Source: an uncultured Alphaproteobacteria bacterium (GTDB lineage: Bacteria > Pseudomonadota > Alphaproteobacteria > CAAHEQ01 > UBA3637). From it: a stretch of 25,818 nt of DNA. The position numbers were made by a program, and so were the translations under genes. The stretch spans positions 1 to 25,818 of the forward strand of contig CALGXF010000043.1 in NCBI GenBank assembly GCA_937935995.1, written 5' to 3'. Under the pieces are notes generated by a model, which worked only from the letters and a program-made list of their open reading frames with translations, did not search any database and was not told the origin of the DNA. Below are positions 22,400 through 25,818 of this stretch, piece after piece; the stretch's first letter is position 1; every line of letters starts with the position of its first letter.

Positions 22400-22945
22400 T
22401 TATTGATTATTATATTCTTTTAAAATAACAGCGCACACTTGTTCCGGCGTTAAGTCAGTCGTATCAATGGTGATGTCGTAGTTATTGGGATCTTCTATGT
22501 CAACGCCGTAAGTCCGTTTAAATCGTTCGATTTCACTGGTTCGGCGATTGAGCGTAGCTTCCAACGCATCATCAATGGTTTTGTATTTCTTTTCCCCGCT
22601 GCGCGTTGTGTCGTTTAAAATCCGCAAAGCCGCCGCTTTGGGTTCGACCGTTAATTTGACTTTAAAAGATTTCGGCATGAAAAACCAAGCCATTCTGGAA
22701 TCAATGGCATAAAGCTGTTCAGTTTCTTCCAATTGATGAAAAACCGAATCAATTTGTTGGTCAATAGACGGATCCGTGTCCGCCAATTGATTCAGTTCCA
22801 ATGTTGTCATGTTATATTGAGCCGCAATCTGGCGTTGTGCATCTCCGGTAGAATAATGTGTATATCCCAGCTTTTGAGCCAATAATTTAGCAATTGTTGA
22901 TTTGCCGCTGCCTAAAGCGCCTGTAATTGTAATGGAACGAGCCAT
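22400..22945 (-). CDS. Cytidylate kinase-like P-loop protein (archaeal CMK type)
   Basis: 181 residues. AAGGAG (22958-22953) lies 7 bases before ATG 22945. The P-loop is G9-A-L-G-S-G-K15-S-T. It is followed by LGYTHYSTGDAQRQIAAQYNM, the NMP-binding segment characteristic of the archaeal cytidylate kinase family, then AIDSRMAWFF. The C-terminal half reads RFKRTYGVDIEDPNNYDITIDTTDLTPEQV, again typical of that family. It is shorter than bacterial Cmk (about 225 residues). It should transfer phosphate from ATP to a nucleoside monophosphate such as CMP, but similar proteins annotated as cytidylate kinase-like have uncertain substrates. A normal bacterial cmk may exist elsewhere in the genome. Confidence 0.8.
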   Translation of the reverse strand: MARSITITGALGSGKSTIAKLLAQKLGYTHYSTGDAQRQIAAQYNMTTLELNQLADTDPSIDQQIDSVFHQLEETEQLYAIDSRMAWFFMPKSFKVKLTVEPKAAALRILNDTTRSGEKKYKTIDDALEATLNRRTSEIERFKRTYGVDIEDPNNYDITIDTTDLTPEQVCAVILKEYNNQ

Positions 22946-23049
22946 GTTTTATCTCCTTTTCTCTTTTTTAGTCTATCGCCGCGCAGTTGTCAAGCTTCGG
23001 ATGGTTAGGTTAGGCATATATTTTTTTGTCGAGATTCGGCGTCTGTGTA

Positions 23050-23078
23050 TTGACAGAAAGCCGCAGAATTGCTATATA
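23050..23078 (+). promoter_or_regulatory. Predicted strong sigma70-type promoter of the 23105 gene
   Basis: A perfect -35, TTGACA (23050-23055), and TATATA (23073-23078) are separated by 17 bp. Transcription should start near 23085, about 20 bases before ATG 23105. A GATTC (GANTC match, 23033-23037) lies 12 bases upstream of the -35 box. Confidence 0.7.
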
Positions 23079-23104
23079 AATGACCTTTTTTGAAGATAGA
23101 GAAA

Positions 23105-23671
23105 ATGAAAAGACGTAAAGATCAATACAATAAACGAAATTGGGCGCAAGTTATATCCGTTTTTTGTGCTTTGGCCATGGGAGCTGCTGCGGGGAAAGGG
23201 TGTTCGGAGCAAAAGTCGGATTTTGTGCCGCAACTGGATCAGGTTACTTTTCCGCGTACGCAACGAGATCAGGAACGATTGCGCTATCATGCTGCGATGT
23301 GTCGGATACAGGCTTATTTTTTGGAAAAGCTGCCGACAAAAGAAAAATTAAGTCAAGGAATCATGCACAATCATTACCATTCAGACCTGCAAGTCAATGA
23401 AATTGAATCATTGAAAATGGATGTGGCCTGTTTGGATTTAGCCGAAAAAATCGGTTTGCCGGCGCGCTCGACGGAAGCTTTTTATAATCAGGAAGCGGCG
23501 CTGGAAGAGGCTAAAATGACTTTGTATACGTTTGCGGAACAAATTGAAGGGCTGACGGATCGAGAGGCTTTGGCGCAAATGCATAAATATCGGCAAGTGG
23601 CTTTGCGCGGTATGCGATTGGCGTTGGAATATAACCAAAAAGTTTTGTTGGACAGACAGCGGGAGCGATAA
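23105..23671 (+). CDS. Exported or membrane-anchored protein of unknown function
   Basis: 188 residues from ATG 23105, with only a weak purine-rich ribosome-binding site. The N-terminus is basic (MKRRKDQYNKRNW), followed by a hydrophobic segment at about 14-29 ending MGAAAGKGC. That may be a signal peptide cut after AAA or an uncleaved anchor. GKGC is not a good lipobox. The rest is strongly helical and charged, with no family I recognise. It contains HNHYHSD near residue 83 and C-terminal heptad-like leucines consistent with a helical bundle. It stands alone between a strong promoter and a terminator, so it is a one-gene transcription unit, which suggests a dedicated, well-expressed product. 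Confidence 0.7.
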   Translation: MKRRKDQYNKRNWAQVISVFCALAMGAAAGKGCSEQKSDFVPQLDQVTFPRTQRDQERLRYHAAMCRIQAYFLEKLPTKEKLSQGIMHNHYHSDLQVNEIESLKMDVACLDLAEKIGLPARSTEAFYNQEAALEEAKMTLYTFAEQIEGLTDREALAQMHKYRQVALRGMRLALEYNQKVLLDRQRER

Positions 23672-23674
23672 AAG

Positions 23675-23695
23675 AAGCCTCCCGGCGGGAGGCTT
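23675..23695. terminator. Bidirectional intrinsic terminator
   Basis: A perfect 9 bp stem (AAGCCTCCC paired with GGGAGGCTT) with a GGC loop sits in the 32 bp gap between two convergent genes. On the plus strand it is followed by TCCTGTTTTT, and on the minus strand by CTTTTATC after the stem, so it can stop both transcripts. It is the only clear hairpin terminator in the window. Confidence 0.85.
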
Positions 23696-23703
23696 TCCTG
23701 TTT

Positions 23704-25692
23704 TTAAATATCCAGATTTTCCACAAATTTAGCGTGTTCTTGAATATATCTGAAACGCATTTCGGGATTGGTTCCCATCAGTTCTTCAACGATTTGAGCC
23801 GTATAGGCCGCTTCTTCCTGTTCCTGCTCATTTTTAGCGTTCGGCAGAACCACGCGCAACAAAGTCCGCGTTTTGGGATTCATCGTTGTTTCTTTTAATT
23901 GAGCCGGCAACATTTCCCCCAGCCCTTTAAACCGGCTGATATCGACGTTTTTGGCGTTTTTAAACACCGTTTCCAAAAGTCTGTCTTTTTCTTCGTCATC
24001 AAATGCGTAAACGGATTTATCGCCTTGTTTTAACCGATATAACGGTGGCATAGCCAAGTACACATGACCGTTTTTGATTAAATCCGGCATTTCCTGATAA
24101 AACAATGTCATCAGCAAAGACGCAATATGAGCTCCGTCCACATCCGCATCGGTCATGATAATGATTTTTTCATACCGCAGCGCATTTTCGTCATATTTGG
24201 ATTTGGTGCCGCATCCCAACGCTTCGGTAATATCGCTGATTTCCTGGTTGTTTAAAATTTTATCCCGAGACGCGCTGGCGACGTTCAAAATTTTGCCGCG
24301 AATAGGCAAAATCGCCTGCGTTTCACGAGAACGAGCCTGTTTCGCCGACCCGCCGGCCGAATCGCCTTCGACGATGAAAATTTCGGTGCCGGTTGTTGAT
24401 TTATGAGAACAATCCGCCAGCTTACCCGGTAACCGTAACCGTTTTGTTGCCGACGCCCGAACTGTTTCTTGAACTTTCTTTTTCCGTTTGCGTTCTTCGA
24501 CGCGTTCAATCACATAGTCCAGCAACAAGTTAGCCGTTTTTGTGTCGCCCGATAACCAATGGTCAAACGGGTCTTTAATCGCGTTTTCAACCAATCGAGC
24601 CGCTTCGGGAGTCGCCAATTTTTCTTTGGTTTGCCCTTGAAATTGAGGGTCTCTGATAAACAAAGACAACATAATTCCGGCCGTTCCGATAATATCGTCG
24701 GCGGTGATATCGGCCGCTTTGCGGGAACCGACCATTTCTGCATAACTACGCAGGCTTTTGGTTAACCCGGCGCGTAAGCCCGTTTCATGCGTACCGCCTT
24801 GTGGTGTCGGAATGGTGTTGCAATATGAATAAAGAAACGGATCATATCCTTCTTCCGGCCATGTGATTGCCCATTCAATGTGTCCCATATGGTCGGCCAG
24901 TTCTGCCCGACCTGAAAAAGGTCGCGGTGTAATCAAAGGCGTGTCTTTGGTCAGAACGGATAAATAATCTTCAATCCCGTTCGGGTATTTTAAAACAGCT
25001 TCCGTCGGCGTTGTGTCACCTTCTGAAATTAATTCGGGCGCACAGGTAAACCGGAGTTCAACACCGCGGAAAAGGAATGCTTTGGTTTTGACGGCCTTAA
25101 AAATTGTCGCCGGCTTAAACCGCGTAACTTCACCGAAAATTTCCGTGTCCGGCATAAATGTAACCGTTGTTCCGCGCCGATTGCTGACAGCACCGACACA
25201 TTCAACGGGTGCCAACGGTACCCCGCGGCAATAGCTTTGGCGATACAACTTTTTATCCCGTGCGACTTCCACCGTCATTTCACTGGATAACGCATTGACG
25301 ACCGACAACCCGACGCCGTGCAAACCGCCGGAAACAGCATAAGCTTTGCCACCGAACTTACCGCCGGAATGCAGGGTGGTTGTGATGACTTCCAACGCCG
25401 ATTTATCCGGATATTTAGGGTGCGGATCCACCGGAATGCCGCGCCCGTTATCGGAAACGGAAATTTTACCGTCTGCCATCAAGGAAACGGTAATGATAGA
25501 AGCATGTCCGGCAACGGCTTCATCCATAGAGTTGTCAATGATTTCGGCTGCCAAATGATGATAAGCCCGCTCATCAATACCGCCGATGTACATACCGGGA
25601 CGACGACGAACAGGTTCTAACCCTTCCAGAACTTCAATGTCCTTGGCCGAGTATCCCGTATCTTTTACTGTTTCATTAAATAAATCTGTCAT
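23704..25692 (-). CDS. parE: DNA topoisomerase IV subunit B
   Basis: 662 residues. The ATPase subunit of topoisomerase IV, which with ParC decatenates daughter chromosomes. The GHKL ATPase domain shows EIIDNSMDEA, DNGRGIPVD and GLHGVGLSVVNALS (about residues 50-140). The transducer domain follows to about 400. The TOPRIM domain carries E442-G-D-S-A-G-G and T514-D-A-D-V-D-G. The length of about 660 residues and the lack of the insertion seen in many GyrB proteins favour ParE over GyrB, as does the ending FVENLDI. There is no Shine-Dalgarno before ATG 25692, and a promoter -10 box ends nine bases upstream, implying a leaderless or nearly leaderless mRNA. It is convergent with the 23105 gene across the terminator. 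Confidence 0.95.
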   Translation of the reverse strand: MTDLFNETVKDTGYSAKDIEVLEGLEPVRRRPGMYIGGIDERAYHHLAAEIIDNSMDEAVAGHASIITVSLMADGKISVSDNGRGIPVDPHPKYPDKSALEVITTTLHSGGKFGGKAYAVSGGLHGVGLSVVNALSSEMTVEVARDKKLYRQSYCRGVPLAPVECVGAVSNRRGTTVTFMPDTEIFGEVTRFKPATIFKAVKTKAFLFRGVELRFTCAPELISEGDTTPTEAVLKYPNGIEDYLSVLTKDTPLITPRPFSGRAELADHMGHIEWAITWPEEGYDPFLYSYCNTIPTPQGGTHETGLRAGLTKSLRSYAEMVGSRKAADITADDIIGTAGIMLSLFIRDPQFQGQTKEKLATPEAARLVENAIKDPFDHWLSGDTKTANLLLDYVIERVEERKRKKKVQETVRASATKRLRLPGKLADCSHKSTTGTEIFIVEGDSAGGSAKQARSRETQAILPIRGKILNVASASRDKILNNQEISDITEALGCGTKSKYDENALRYEKIIIMTDADVDGAHIASLLMTLFYQEMPDLIKNGHVYLAMPPLYRLKQGDKSVYAFDDEEKDRLLETVFKNAKNVDISRFKGLGEMLPAQLKETTMNPKTRTLLRVVLPNAKNEQEQEEAAYTAQIVEELMGTNPEMRFRYIQEHAKFVENLDI

Positions 25693-25701
25693 GATAGGGG
25701 C

Positions 25702-25730
25702 AGTATATGGACTTTTGACATAAAAATCAA
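25702..25730 (-). promoter_or_regulatory. Predicted parE promoter
   Basis: On the minus strand TTGATT (25730-25725) and TATACT (25707-25702) are separated by 17 bp, matching the consensus at four and five positions. Only nine bases (GCCCCTATC) separate the -10 box from the ATG, so the expected start of transcription is within about three bases of the start codon. Confidence 0.6.
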
Positions 25731-25799
25731 GGCTTTTTTCAACCGTAAAATCAGGGGAAAGAAACGATCTGTTCTTTTTTGTTAAAAATGCTTGACTCT

Positions 25800-25818
25800 G
25801 GGGGGGGGGAGATCGGAA
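25800..25818. other. G-run followed by Illumina adapter sequence, artefact
   Basis: Ten G bases (25800-25809) are followed by AGATCGGAA (25810-25818), identical to the first nine bases of the common Illumina TruSeq-type adapter. This is library sequence retained at a contig end and should be trimmed. The true genomic sequence ends at or before about 25799. Confidence 0.9.

Noticed and set aside
1..25818. tRNA, rRNA, riboswitch or mobile element
   Set aside because: Every gap between genes is about 160 bp or less and none shows a cloverleaf, rRNA motif, terminal inverted repeats, transposase fragment or attachment-like duplication that I could recognise.

Overview
This 25.8 kb window is a densely packed chromosomal piece from an alphaproteobacterium. 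The strongest taxonomic marker is a gcrA gene, a cell-cycle regulator family essentially confined to Alphaproteobacteria. The uracil-DNA glycosylase form, the TPR lipoprotein and the codon style agree with this. Base composition is moderately AT-rich, TAA stops dominate, no gap between genes exceeds about 160 bp, and I see no rRNA, tRNA, CRISPR array, insertion sequence or phage gene. The composition and the Cys-rich pilin would fit an uncultured, perhaps host-associated, lineage, but that is inference. Both window ends carry non-biological sequence: a G-run at the left, and a G-run plus the first nine bases of an Illumina adapter at the right. This is therefore probably a whole assembled contig.

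Layout. 1-2484: a very unusual gene encoding a type IV prepilin N-terminus fused to about 650 residues of Cys-rich repeats. 2481-3266 (-): family 4-type uracil-DNA glycosylase. 3376-5169: TPR outer-membrane-type lipoprotein. 5166-6309 (-): ankyrin-like protein, probably with a frameshifted 3' end. 6467-8941: PAS-GAF-PAS-GGDEF-EAL cyclic-di-GMP protein, facing a membrane diguanylate cyclase at 8938-10212 (-). 10315-21254: an almost gapless block of nine co-directional genes: nth, a DUF2207 membrane protein, a stomatin/QmcA-like SPFH protein, NfeD, a DUF4139 protein, an exported unknown, gcrA, polA and a TrhP/YegQ-like U32 peptidase-family protein. 21251-21616 (-): a small protein ending in a PTS EIIB-like fold that lacks the phosphorylatable cysteine. 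21760-22398: HAD phosphatase. 22400-22945 (-): archaeal-type cytidylate kinase-like protein. 23105-23671: exported unknown with a strong promoter. 23704-25692 (-): parE.

How the genes work together. DNA maintenance dominates: uracil removal, endonuclease III, DNA polymerase I and topoisomerase IV. gcrA is translationally coupled to polA. A membrane-quality cluster (DUF2207, SPFH, NfeD, DUF4139) sits in the same block, and two enzymes with opposite predicted effects on cyclic-di-GMP are convergent. The most striking architectural feature is that four convergent junctions end in one shared TTAA that supplies both stop codons. One of these four depends on the frameshift proposed for the ankyrin gene. 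Two genes (the glycosylase and parE) look leaderless. The best candidate for something new is the pilin-anchored Cys-rich repeat protein, followed by the Cys-less EIIB-like protein.
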